Positions 34,618 to 42,987 of a stretch of 58,462 nucleotides of DNA are shown here, piece after piece. The first letter of the stretch is position 1; each line of letters begins with the position of its first letter. Both the position numbers and the translations under genes were made by a program. The stretch is from Treponema_I sp045616125 (lineage in GTDB: Bacteria; Spirochaetota; Spirochaetia; Treponematales; Treponemataceae): assembly GCA_045616125.1 (NCBI GenBank), contig JAZLGC010000011.1, forward strand, positions 1-58,462, given 5' to 3'. The notes under the pieces were generated by a model that saw only the letters and a program-made list of their open reading frames with translations, searched no databases and was not told the DNA's origin.

Positions 34618-35451
34618 TTATTTTCCGTCTTTTCTGCTGCTAAGTGCGCTTGTCCAGGCTTGCATCAGAACACCAAAAGCAACTCCTACATTCAGTGACG
34701 CTTTCAGCCCTTTCATGGGAATGGTACAACGGCCATAGGTAGCACGTTCCAAGGCTTTGGGACTTACCCCCAGTTCTTCTGAACCAAGAATAACTGTGCC
34801 CCGTTCGGGAAACTCGAACTCCCCGATATCTGTTCCACCGGTTTCCAGAACAAATACCGGCTCATCTTCCGGAAGCATGTCCAGGGAAATACGCTCCCAG
34901 GGCAGCATTTCATCGCATCCCATGGCAGACCGGATTGCCCGGGGATGTTTCGGATCAACGCAGAACGGTGACAGATACAGCTTTTCTGCGCCAAATGCTT
35001 CTGCAGTTCTGAAAATGCTTCCCAAGTTAAACGGCGAGCGTATGTCCTCAGCGTATACTTTAACTCCCGGGAAAAAATCCCTCTGCTGTACTGTATCTTC
35101 TGAAAATTCTGTAGTGTGTGGCGCAATAACCAGGTCCCATTCAGCAGGAAACGTTCCGATTATTGCCAGAAGATGATTCCGCGCACAGTTGCAGGCACGG
35201 CGTTCGTCAAATGGTTCCTGAGCTAAAAGGGATGCAAGTTCTGTGGCAGCCGCTTCCGGTAACTGGGGATCTTTTATTACAACCTGTACCATGCGCCGGG
35301 TGTACTCAGCCCGTGGCATAGATTTAAAGTCGTAGCCGGTGCCAGGTTCTGCAATGCCGGCAATATCACGTTCAAGAGCTCCAAAGGTAAGGGCCAGTTT
35401 TCTGCGGCGCTGCCCACCTTCAAGCTGCCAGATTTTATCGGGAGTAATCAA
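34618..35451 (-). CDS. SpoU/TrmH-family RNA 2'-O-methyltransferase
   Basis: 277 residues starting at TTG 35451 (SD AGGA 7 nt upstream). SPOUT fold C-terminal domain with the three family motifs: EDIRSPFNLGSIFRTAEAFGAEKLYL, GTVILGSEELGVS and IPMKGLKASLNVGVAFGVLMQ. It transfers a methyl group from SAM to a ribose 2'-OH of tRNA or rRNA; the exact site is not evident. The N-terminal ~100 residues are a family-variable extension. It lies 13 nt after the Fe-ADH-like gene in the same direction. Confidence 0.9.
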   Translation of the reverse strand: MITPDKIWQLEGGQRRRKLALTFGALERDIAGIAEPGTGYDFKSMPRAEYTRRMVQVVIKDPQLPEAAATELASLLAQEPFDERRACNCARNHLLAIIGTFPAEWDLVIAPHTTEFSEDTVQQRDFFPGVKVYAEDIRSPFNLGSIFRTAEAFGAEKLYLSPFCVDPKHPRAIRSAMGCDEMLPWERISLDMLPEDEPVFVLETGGTDIGEFEFPERGTVILGSEELGVSPKALERATYGRCTIPMKGLKASLNVGVAFGVLMQAWTSALSSRKDGK

Positions 35452-35464
35452 TTTCTTTTCCTAA

Positions 35465-36613
35465 TCAGTAGGCCTGTTTGATGAAATCAAACAAATCATC
35501 GGATGACATTGACCGCGGCATGTGATTAATCAGTTCAAGTGCCCCGGCATCTTCTGCACACAGCGTAAGGTTTTCAATAGTAACCGAAAGATCTTTCAAA
35601 CGGGGCGGCAGATTTGCCATAGCCAGACGGTTACGCATATCTTCTGCCAATTGAGATGCTGCAACATCTGCAGATGTTGTATCAGTTGCTACTTTAAGCA
35701 GCCGGGCAACTTTTGCCAGTTTTTCGGTCTTGTATTTTATGGCGTCATCAATAATATACGGAAACAGAATGGCCGATGTTATGGCACGGTTCAGTTTGTA
35801 ACGGGCATTCATAGTCATGGCAAGCAGTGATGCAGGACCTATGGCACTGACGCCGGCTGCAAGACTGGTCATACAACCGGCCTGAGCAAGGAACTGCTCA
35901 CTGGGAATATTCTGTGCAAGATTCGGTGCACCGTCCAGAGAATACCCGATAAGTTCAATGGCTTTTTCACAGATAGTGTCAGAAAAGAAGTTGGAATCCT
36001 GCGACAGATAGCATTCCGTTGCAATACAGAGCATCTGCAGTTTAAGCGACGCAATCTGGTTATCAGTAAGGCCTGTGGTTACATTCGGATCAAAAATTGC
36101 CAGCTTGCACAGACCTTTCTGGGTTTTCAGAATTTTTACCTGTCTGTTCCGTCCGTCAATAATAGGTGAATAATCATTAAAAAGGAAACCGTCACGCAGG
36201 TTGCCCGGAACACAGATTAATGGCAGCGGCGCAGACAGAGGAACAGCACCGTCAACGTATTCGTACAGATCATGGGCTTCGTTGAACAGTGATGCAACTG
36301 CACGGCCGATTGAAAGGGCTTTCATACCGCCGGCAGCAATAACTCCATGAATGTGGGCATTGCGGGCCAGTTCAAGAGCAGTCTGCACTATAGATGTATC
36401 AGGAGAAGATGGAATTTCATCAAATACAAAGAAATCGATTTTCCGGTCAGTTAATGACTGTTTGATTTTCTCATCAAGACCAACGTCTTCAAGCATTGGA
36501 TCAAGAATTACCATGAACCGGGCGCCGTATTCACGGACAAACTGCCCTAACCGGCCAATTGCATAGGAGCCAAGTGTAATGTTCGGTGAAATCTTAAAAT
36601 TAAAATCTGCCAT
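35465..36613 (-). CDS. Iron-alcohol-dehydrogenase-fold protein lacking metal ligands (pseudoenzyme candidate)
   Basis: 382 residues; SD AGGAA before the ATG. Length and layout match group III Fe-dependent ADH (LGSYAIGRLGQFVREYGARFMVILDP, ALELARNAHIHGVIAAGGMKALSIGRAVA, FDPNVTTGLTDNQIASL). The family's GGGS..D becomes AGGMKALS. The D..TH..E segment that gives Asp and His ligands reads LQMLCIATECYLS, and the HALAH...HG region reads PASLLAMTMNARYKLNRAI without histidines. All four usual metal ligands appear lost, so dehydrogenase activity is unlikely. It lies between flgM's terminator and the SpoU gene. Confidence 0.8.
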   Translation of the reverse strand: MADFNFKISPNITLGSYAIGRLGQFVREYGARFMVILDPMLEDVGLDEKIKQSLTDRKIDFFVFDEIPSSPDTSIVQTALELARNAHIHGVIAAGGMKALSIGRAVASLFNEAHDLYEYVDGAVPLSAPLPLICVPGNLRDGFLFNDYSPIIDGRNRQVKILKTQKGLCKLAIFDPNVTTGLTDNQIASLKLQMLCIATECYLSQDSNFFSDTICEKAIELIGYSLDGAPNLAQNIPSEQFLAQAGCMTSLAAGVSAIGPASLLAMTMNARYKLNRAITSAILFPYIIDDAIKYKTEKLAKVARLLKVATDTTSADVAASQLAEDMRNRLAMANLPPRLKDLSVTIENLTLCAEDAGALELINHMPRSMSSDDLFDFIKQAY

Positions 36614-36637
36614 AACAGTTCCTGATATTTTGGATAC

Positions 36638-36666
36638 AAAAAAAGGCGGAAACTCAGTCCCGCCTT
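36638..36666 (-). terminator. Terminator after flgM
   Basis: AAGGCGG and CCGCCTT arms (36643-36666) with a minus-strand T run (plus-strand As 36638-36644). It separates the rsmI-flgM unit from the Fe-ADH-like gene. Confidence 0.88.
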
Positions 36667-36686
36667 GTTGCTTTGCTTAAGCAGTC

Positions 36687-36974
36687 TTACAGACCTAAGC
36701 TTGAAAGAATTCTGTCTGCAGTCATTTCAATGGTTGCAGCATTGAGATAGTTAGGATCCTTAATTTTTTCCTTGATGGAAGCAATAAGATCTTCACGTAC
36801 ATCAGGAGTTTCTTTGGCAACCTGATCCATATAGTAAATCTCTGACATTTCGCGAGCTTCTGCAGAGATAGAAATACTGTCTTCTTTTGGTGCAACCGGA
36901 TTGGCTTTTGCTACCTTAGATGAACTGTTAATGTTCTCAAGAGGATTTACACCGTTCAGTCTGTCAATCGTCAT
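36687..36974 (-). CDS. flgM: FlgM-like anti-sigma-28 factor
   Basis: 95 residues; SD AGGA before the ATG. The N-terminus MTIDRLNGVNPLENIN is polar and probably disordered. The C-terminal half (EDSISISAEAREMSEI...RADRI-type helices ending ADRILSSLGL) matches the FlgM sigma-binding region. It would hold the flagellar sigma factor until hook-basal body completion. It is 29 nt downstream of rsmI and followed by its own terminator. Confidence 0.85.
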   Translation of the reverse strand: MTIDRLNGVNPLENINSSSKVAKANPVAPKEDSISISAEAREMSEIYYMDQVAKETPDVREDLIASIKEKIKDPNYLNAATIEMTADRILSSLGL

Positions 36975-37003
36975 CTTTTTCCTGCCTTATTATTCAGCCT
37001 TAT

Positions 37004-37711
37004 TTATTCATCGGCTTCTTGTTCTACAAGTTGAGCGTTTTTATTTCCTGACACAAAAATCGCAAATTCACCTTTAATGGAACTTCGTCCGGCAAAGTCA
37101 TCACGAATCTGTGCGGCAGAACCCTCCACAATTTCTTCATGCAGTTTGGTCAGCTCACGGCCAACAACAACATGACGCTCATATTCTATATCGGCAATAT
37201 CTGTTAAAAGTTTAACAATTCTGAACGGAGATTCGTATAAAACGAACGCCCATCCTGTTGCCATAAGTTCCCGTAATCGGGCACGCCGTTTGCCCGGACT
37301 TGGTGAAAGAAACCCTTCAAAAACAATGGTCTTTCCACCGGGACCTGCAATGCTGATCAGTGTAGCAAATGCTGAAGCTCCTGGAATAGGAACAACAGTA
37401 TGTCCTGCTTCCCGCACACATTTTACCAGCACAGATCCAGGATCACTGATTCCCGGAGTTCCTGCATCACTGGCATATGCAACTTTCTGTCCCTTATCAA
37501 GCAGCTCAATAATTTTTTCGGCAGCTTTTTCTTCATTCTGGGACCTGCAGGAAATAAGCGGCTTACGGATTTCAAAATGGGTAAGCAGCTGCAGTGTATG
37601 CCGGGTATCTTCTGCTGCAATAACATCTACTGACTTAAACGTTTCCAAAGCCCGATAGGTGATATCGCCTAAGTTTCCTATAGGGGTAGCAACAATAAAT
37701 AACTCTGACAC
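37004..37711 (-). CDS. rsmI: 16S rRNA (cytidine1402-2'-O)-methyltransferase
   Basis: 235 residues. The start is placed at GTG 37711, because the protein then begins SELFIVATPIGNLGDIT as in RsmI homologues and TATAAT lies exactly 6 nt upstream. The ATG 15 nt further up would sit inside the -10. Tetrapyrrole-methylase fold with EDTRHTLQLL, SDAGTPGISDPG and GASAFATLI. It methylates C1402 of 16S rRNA using SAM. It shares its intergenic region with the divergent nucleotidase gene and is followed by flgM. Confidence 0.93.
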   Translation of the reverse strand: MSELFIVATPIGNLGDITYRALETFKSVDVIAAEDTRHTLQLLTHFEIRKPLISCRSQNEEKAAEKIIELLDKGQKVAYASDAGTPGISDPGSVLVKCVREAGHTVVPIPGASAFATLISIAGPGGKTIVFEGFLSPSPGKRRARLRELMATGWAFVLYESPFRIVKLLTDIADIEYERHVVVGRELTKLHEEIVEGSAAQIRDDFAGRSSIKGEFAIFVSGNKNAQLVEQEADE

Positions 37712-37717
37712 AGTGGA

Positions 37718-37746
37718 ATTATACATTTAAATAGCAAAAAAAGCAA
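37718..37746 (-). promoter_or_regulatory. Leaderless promoter of rsmI
   Basis: On the minus strand TTGCTT (37741-37746), 17-bp spacer, TATAAT (37718-37723), 6 nt, GTG 37711. It is interleaved with the divergent nucleotidase promoter. Confidence 0.7.
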
Positions 37747-37760
37747 TTTTTCTTTATACT
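37732..37760 (+). promoter_or_regulatory. Promoter of the nucleotidase operon
   Basis: TAGCAA (37732-37737), 17-bp spacer, TATACT (37755-37760). The leader is about 26 nt with SD GAGGAAAGGA before ATG 37793, so this gene is leadered, unlike its divergent neighbour. Confidence 0.6.
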
Positions 37761-37792
37761 GCCCATATTCTATTACTTAAGAGAGGAAAGGA

Positions 37793-39385
37793 ATGAAATC
37801 TCTGTTTAAAAAAATCGGGCTTGTAAGCCTGGTTCTTGCTTCAGTTTTCATGGTATTCAGTTGTGCTTCTGCACCTTCTGTACCTGAAATTGCCAGCGTT
37901 CCACGTGAAGCCGGTGTTGCTTACACCCTCACTCTGGTACACACCAATGACCATCATGGTGCAACCCTGTCTAAAGACGGTGCATACGGTCTTGCAGAAC
38001 GTGCAACCTATATCAAACAGGTTCGTGCTGCCAATGAAAACGTACTCCTTCTTGATGCAGGTGACATTAACACCGGTACTGCTCTTTCAAATATGTTCCA
38101 CGCAGAACCGGATATTTTTGCCTACAACATGATGGGTTACGAAGCTGTTTCTTTCGGTAACCATGAATTTGACGGTTCTCTGGAAAAACTGGAAGAACAG
38201 ATTGCAAAAGCAGAATTTGCCTGGCTTGCTGCAAACATTACCCGCGAAGATGGTTCTTTCCTGGGAACTCCTTACATCACCAAAGACTACGAAGGATTCC
38301 GTGTTGGTGTTCTGGGACTTACTACTCTGCGTACTCTGGTAATTGCCAGCCCTGATGCATCACTGACCTTTGCTGATGAACTTGAAACAGCTTCAAAATA
38401 TGTAGATATTCTTCGCAACAAGGAAAAATGCGATATCGTAATTGTTCTGGGGCACCTGGGTGATATTGAAGAAGCTGCAGGCCAGAATACTTCCCTGAAA
38501 ATTGCAGAACTTGTAAACGGTATTGATATTATTGTTGACGGTCACGCACACAGCTTCTTTGAAGAAGCTAAAAAAGTGAACAATACCTGGATTGTTTCTT
38601 CAAACGAATGGGGAAAATACGTTGGTACCGGAACCCTTACCGTTGTTGACGGTGCTCTGGTAGACTTTACCTGGGCTCCTGAAAAAATTACTACCGATGT
38701 ATACCCTGCTGATGAAGCAATTCTTGCCCTACTCGACCCATACATTGTAAAAGCAAACGAAAGCCTGAAAGAAGTTGTATTCCAGACTGTAAGCGGACTT
38801 CCAGCAGGTAACAAAGACAGCCGCAAATGGGAAACTGCCATCGGTGACTTTGTTGCTGATGCTCAGGACGGCTACCTTGCTGCCCACGGCGTAAACGTTG
38901 ACTTTGGATTTACCAACGGTGGTAACATCCGTGCAGATTTCCCTGCCGGTGACGTTACCCGCGAAAACGTCCTTACCGTTCTGCCTTTTGAAAACTATGT
39001 ATACGTTGTAACCCTGAACGGATCTGACGTTGCAGAACTGTTCCAGTTCATTGCTACCCTGAACCAGGGAGCCGGTGGATTCCCTCAGATGTCTAAAAAC
39101 GTTAAATACACCCTTACCTACGATGCAGAAGGTAAAAACGGACAGATCAGCGACGTTACCATCAGTGGCGAACCAGTTGATACTACCCGCACTTACCGCA
39201 TTGCCATCAATGACTATCTGGCTGGTGGCGGTGACGGATACGAAGTTCTTACCCGCAGTATCGATACCTTTAATACCTCAATGCTCATGAGCGATGTTGT
39301 TATTGAGTATGCACAGTCTCTGACTGAACCTGTATCTGCAGAAACCAGCGGCCGTATCACCGTTGTTGGAGGAATTTCTAAATGA
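37793..39385 (+). CDS. Surface or periplasmic 5'-nucleotidase/UshA-like lipoprotein
   Basis: 530 residues. Signal peptide with lipobox VFSC (Cys near residue 24). The metallophosphatase domain (~45-290) has the two-metal motifs HTNDHHG, DAGDINTG, SFGNHEFD and DGHAHS. The 5'-nucleotidase C-terminal domain (~315-510) has NGGNIRADFPAG and GGGDGYEVL for substrate binding. It should remove phosphate from external nucleotides. Its stop overlaps the start of an ECF S-component gene (ATGA), so the freed nucleoside, or riboflavin if FMN/FAD are hydrolysed, is probably taken up by that transporter. Confidence 0.9.
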   Translation: MKSLFKKIGLVSLVLASVFMVFSCASAPSVPEIASVPREAGVAYTLTLVHTNDHHGATLSKDGAYGLAERATYIKQVRAANENVLLLDAGDINTGTALSNMFHAEPDIFAYNMMGYEAVSFGNHEFDGSLEKLEEQIAKAEFAWLAANITREDGSFLGTPYITKDYEGFRVGVLGLTTLRTLVIASPDASLTFADELETASKYVDILRNKEKCDIVIVLGHLGDIEEAAGQNTSLKIAELVNGIDIIVDGHAHSFFEEAKKVNNTWIVSSNEWGKYVGTGTLTVVDGALVDFTWAPEKITTDVYPADEAILALLDPYIVKANESLKEVVFQTVSGLPAGNKDSRKWETAIGDFVADAQDGYLAAHGVNVDFGFTNGGNIRADFPAGDVTRENVLTVLPFENYVYVVTLNGSDVAELFQFIATLNQGAGGFPQMSKNVKYTLTYDAEGKNGQISDVTISGEPVDTTRTYRIAINDYLAGGGDGYEVLTRSIDTFNTSMLMSDVVIEYAQSLTEPVSAETSGRITVVGGISK

Positions 39386-39972
39386 GCAATACTCTGACCA
39401 AAGCTGACCGCAACAGAAAAATTGCAGTAACCGGAGCTCTTGGCGCCCTTACTGTTCTTTTTGGCGTAACACGTCTTGGCATGATTCCATGGTTCTCTGG
39501 AGCATCAATCACTATTCTTCATGTACCGGTAATTCTTGGTGCACTACTGGAAGGTGTATGGTGCGGAACCGGTATTGGTGCCGTATTTGGTCTTACTTCC
39601 CTGATTCTGGCAGCTACCAGTGGAACCGGTCTTGATGTTTTCTTCACCAATCCACTGATTTCAGTATTGCCACGTGTCCTTATGGGACCAATCGTGTACT
39701 TCATGGCTATGGGACTTCGTAAGATTATCCCAACCCTGATTGCTGATGCTGTTACCGCATTTCTTGCTACCATGGTCCATTCTTTTATGGTTCTTGGTGC
39801 TCTTGTAATTGCCGGTGCAATTACCTGGCCTGTTATGGCAACTGTTCTGTTAGGCAACAGTCTTCTTGAGGCTGGTGCTGCAGTTGTAATCTGCGTTGCT
39901 GTTGAATCAGTACGCCTTGCCATTACCAGAAAGGGTAAAAAAGCAAAGCTCTCTGACGAAGCTGACGACTAA
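39382..39972 (+). CDS. ECF transporter S component, probable nucleoside or vitamin uptake
   Basis: 196 residues with about five to six TM helices and the ECF S-component pattern (AVTGALGALTVLFGVTRLGMIPW, SITILHVPVILGALLEG). It binds a micronutrient in the membrane and works with an energising EcfAAT module, which is not in this window. Coupling by ATGA overlap to the nucleotidase makes a dephosphorylated nucleotide product the likely substrate. The basic/acidic tail is cytosolic. A long hairpin follows the gene. Confidence 0.85.
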   Translation: MSNTLTKADRNRKIAVTGALGALTVLFGVTRLGMIPWFSGASITILHVPVILGALLEGVWCGTGIGAVFGLTSLILAATSGTGLDVFFTNPLISVLPRVLMGPIVYFMAMGLRKIIPTLIADAVTAFLATMVHSFMVLGALVIAGAITWPVMATVLLGNSLLEAGAAVVICVAVESVRLAITRKGKKAKLSDEADD

Positions 39973-39980
39973 AGTACATC

Positions 39981-40014
39981 AATGGGGTTGACGGTCATCG
40001 CTGTCAGCCCCATT
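39981..40014 (+). terminator. Long hairpin between ECF and trkA genes
   Basis: AATGGGGTTGACGG pairs with CTGTCAGCCCCATT across a 6-nt loop (14 pairs including G-T wobbles). The sequence after it (ATTGTC) is only weakly T-rich. It contains a TTGACG (39988-39993) that may also be the -35 for trkA (CATTAT 17 bp later). Confidence 0.6.
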
Positions 40015-40027
40015 ATTGTCTAGTAAC

Positions 40028-41530
40028 ATGAAAATCATTATTGTAGGCGCTGGTTTTACCGGCGTTCAGCTTGCAAAACGGCTTATTGCCGAAAAAAACG
40101 ACGTAACCATCATTGAAAGTGACGAAGAAACCGTCCGTCATGCTCAGAACCGGCTGGACTGTCTTGTCATGCAGGCAAACGGCAACAGCCTGAAAACCCT
40201 TGAAGAAGCCGGTATCTCAAAAGCCGATGCTTTAATTGCCGTTACCGATTCCGATGAAGTTAATATGATTACCTGTTCACTGGTTGAATCAGTGTATCCA
40301 ACGGTAACCAAAATTGCCCGCGTCCGTAACTATGACTACTATGCGGAAGCCCATACTCAGGAAATAAAGTCACGTGGACGCACTTTAAAAGATTTAATCA
40401 AAAAGCAGGATACTCAGACAACAGATCGTGAAGAACCTGCATATGCACAGCACTTGTACGGCATTGACCATATGGTTCATCCTGACGTTGAAGCTGCCAC
40501 TGCCATTGTAAAGGCCGTTGAACACGGAGCGTTGACAGAAGTAATGAACTTTGACAACTCGCCGTATGAGTTATCACCTATTACCATTGAAGCCGGCAGT
40601 ACTTTTGACGGCATTACCATTCAGAATATCCGCACCGTAACAAAAAGCCCTTTCCTGGTAGCATTTGTTGAAAAAGACGGTGAATCAAGCCTGCCATCCG
40701 GCCCCACTATTCTTCATGCAGAAGACCGCATCGGTATTGTTACCAGCAAAGAAAACCTGAAAGAGTTCCTGAAACTGTGTGGTTCCAAAATGCAGGACTT
40801 CCACCGGATTGCCCTTCTTGGTGCAGGCCGTATTGGTACCATCATTGCTGAACAGATTCTCGAGAACCAGCACAAAACCGGTATCCGCCGTGTTTTTGGA
40901 CTGCACCAGAAACTGACAAATGACCTGTATATCATCGATCCTGATGAAAAACTGACAGATGCAGCTTCCGCACGGTTCCCCCAGGCCAATGTATTCCTTG
41001 CCGATATTACCGATGAAGGCTTTATTGAAGAAGAAGGCATACAGAACTGTGACCTGGTAATTGCTGCAACCCACAACCACGACCAGAATATTGTTACCTC
41101 TGCCTACCTTAAAAGCCTGGGCGTTGATAAGACCGTATGCCTTGTTTCCAGCGCCGGATATGCCGGCATTGCCCGCAACATCGGTATTGATGTAGCAGTT
41201 CCTATCCGTGATGCAGTTGTTGACAGTATTATGAGTCACCTGCGGGGCGACAGTGTTCAGGAAATTCATACCGTAAGTGACGGTAACCTGGAAATTATGG
41301 AAGTTACCCTGCCGGAAGCAACGCCTATCAACGGAAAGCAGCTGAAAGATGTTGCAGAAGCAGGTAAATATCTGATTCTGATGATTAAAAAAGCCGGTAC
41401 TAATGAGTATACACTGCCGGGCGGCGGCTCTGTTCTTGAAACGGGTGATTCTCTTGTTCTGATTGTTGATACCAACCACACTCTGCAGATTATGGAGAAA
41501 CTTGGTATTGATGAGGGAGCCGGCAAGTGA
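40028..41530 (+). CDS. trkA: TrkA-type potassium uptake regulatory protein
   Basis: 500 residues from ATG 40028; a TTG 12 nt upstream is in the promoter. Two Rossmann RCK units are visible: KIIIVGAGFTGVQLAKRL at the start and RIALLGAGRIGTIIAEQIL near residue 260, each followed by a TrkA-C domain. It binds NAD(H)/nucleotides and gates the TrkH channel at the inner membrane. It overlaps the downstream trkH gene by 4 nt (GTGA). Confidence 0.93.
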   Translation: MKIIIVGAGFTGVQLAKRLIAEKNDVTIIESDEETVRHAQNRLDCLVMQANGNSLKTLEEAGISKADALIAVTDSDEVNMITCSLVESVYPTVTKIARVRNYDYYAEAHTQEIKSRGRTLKDLIKKQDTQTTDREEPAYAQHLYGIDHMVHPDVEAATAIVKAVEHGALTEVMNFDNSPYELSPITIEAGSTFDGITIQNIRTVTKSPFLVAFVEKDGESSLPSGPTILHAEDRIGIVTSKENLKEFLKLCGSKMQDFHRIALLGAGRIGTIIAEQILENQHKTGIRRVFGLHQKLTNDLYIIDPDEKLTDAASARFPQANVFLADITDEGFIEEEGIQNCDLVIAATHNHDQNIVTSAYLKSLGVDKTVCLVSSAGYAGIARNIGIDVAVPIRDAVVDSIMSHLRGDSVQEIHTVSDGNLEIMEVTLPEATPINGKQLKDVAEAGKYLILMIKKAGTNEYTLPGGGSVLETGDSLVLIVDTNHTLQIMEKLGIDEGAGK

Positions 41531-42987
41531 AGGCCACCAGTACCCTGTCAGTTATCCGTATGAACCTGATGCTGCTGGCAGTTGTTACCATTACCATGAT
41601 TTTTCCCGGTATTACTGCCATCTGCTATCATGAAACGGCTTACACCGCAGATTTCTTTATTCCTGCAGCTATTGGCCTTGTCATTGGTATTATCACTGTA
41701 TGGCACGGCAGAAAATCAAAATTCCAGCTTTCTCCACGAAGCGGTTTTGCAGCTGTAGCGCTCTGTTGGGCATCTTCCAGTATTGCCGGAGCCGTACCGC
41801 TCTATCTCAGCGGATTCTTTCCCACTTTTTCAGATGCAGTATTTGAAGCAGTTTCCGGTTTTACTACAACCGGCTCCACAATTCTTTCAGAAATTGAAAG
41901 TCTTCCACGCTGCATCAATCTGTGGAGAAGCCAGATGCACTGGCTTGGCGGCATGGGTATTGTAGCCCTTACTGTTGCACTGCTGCCGCTTTTCGGTGTT
42001 GGCGGTTTTCAGCTCATTAAAGCAGAAACTACCGGTCCGGAAAAAGGAAAAATAACTCCTACCATTACCCAGACAGCCAAAATCCTCTGGTTCATTTATT
42101 TAGGCTTTACCATTGCAGAAACCCTGCTTCTGTGGCTTGCCGGCATGGACTTTGTAGATGCTGTTTCCCATGCATTTGCAACTGTTGGTACCGGTGGCTT
42201 TTCCAGTAAAAATGCCAGTATCGGCGGTTTCAATTCTGCCGTTATCGACTGGATTATCATTGTGTTCATGTTCCTGTGCGGTATTAACTTCAGTCTGTAC
42301 TATTACCTTTTTACCAAAAACCGCGATGAAATTGTAAAAAACACAGAATTAAAGGCCTATATCGCCATCCTGGCAGGCGCAATCCTGCTGATTACCCTTT
42401 CCATTACACCAGTGTATGGAAACGTGTTTAAGGCATTGAGATACGCCGCTATGCAGGCTACATCTTTTATCAGTACCACCGGTTTTGCCACAGCTGATTA
42501 CACAAAGTGGCCGGAACTGGCACAGGTTGTACTTTTCTCGCTCATGTTCATTGGATCATGTTCCGGTTCAACTGCCGGTGGTGTCAAAGTTATCCGCTGG
42601 GTTGTCATTTGCAAGCAGATGAAGCTTGAAATAAAGAAAATGCTGCATCCCCACGGGGTATATACCATCCGCATTAATGGAAGCCCTGCCCGAAGCGATC
42701 TGGTATCCAGTGTTGCCGCTTTTATGTTCCTGTACGCCGTGCTGACCGCTGTTACAACATTCATTGCCAGTCTGAACGGCGTTGATGTCATTACATCCTT
42801 TACCACAGCATTAACCATGATAGGTAATGTCGGTCCGGGATTCGGTGCCATTGGCCCCGCAGATAACTTTGGGTTTTACAGTTCCCTTACTAAATGGTGG
42901 TTCAGTTTTATCATGATTGCAGGACGTCTTGAACTGTACACCATGATTATCTTTTTCTCTCCCACCTACTGGGAAAGCCGCAAATAA
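41527..42987 (+). CDS. trkH: TrkH/KtrB-type potassium transporter membrane subunit
   Basis: 486 residues starting at GTG within the trkA stop. Four M1-P-M2 repeats are seen, with selectivity-filter loops such as SGFTTTGSTIL, ATVGTGGFSSKN, FISTTGFATAD and TMIGNVGPGFGAIGP. It carries potassium (or sodium) into the cell under TrkA control. Its 3' end overlaps the convergent lytic transglycosylase gene by 22 bp. Confidence 0.93.
   Translation: MKATSTLSVIRMNLMLLAVVTITMIFPGITAICYHETAYTADFFIPAAIGLVIGIITVWHGRKSKFQLSPRSGFAAVALCWASSSIAGAVPLYLSGFFPTFSDAVFEAVSGFTTTGSTILSEIESLPRCINLWRSQMHWLGGMGIVALTVALLPLFGVGGFQLIKAETTGPEKGKITPTITQTAKILWFIYLGFTIAETLLLWLAGMDFVDAVSHAFATVGTGGFSSKNASIGGFNSAVIDWIIIVFMFLCGINFSLYYYLFTKNRDEIVKNTELKAYIAILAGAILLITLSITPVYGNVFKALRYAAMQATSFISTTGFATADYTKWPELAQVVLFSLMFIGSCSGSTAGGVKVIRWVVICKQMKLEIKKMLHPHGVYTIRINGSPARSDLVSSVAAFMFLYAVLTAVTTFIASLNGVDVITSFTTALTMIGNVGPGFGAIGPADNFGFYSSLTKWWFSFIMIAGRLELYTMIIFFSPTYWESRK

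Noticed and set aside
34757..35176. 139-residue plus-strand ORF opposite the SpoU methylase
   Set aside because: Its composition is that of a reverse-frame shadow (Ser/Arg/Pro-rich) of a clearly functional gene.
37712..37726. ATG 37726 as the rsmI start
   Set aside because: It lies inside the promoter -10 region. Homologues begin at the SELFIVATPIGN stretch following the GTG.
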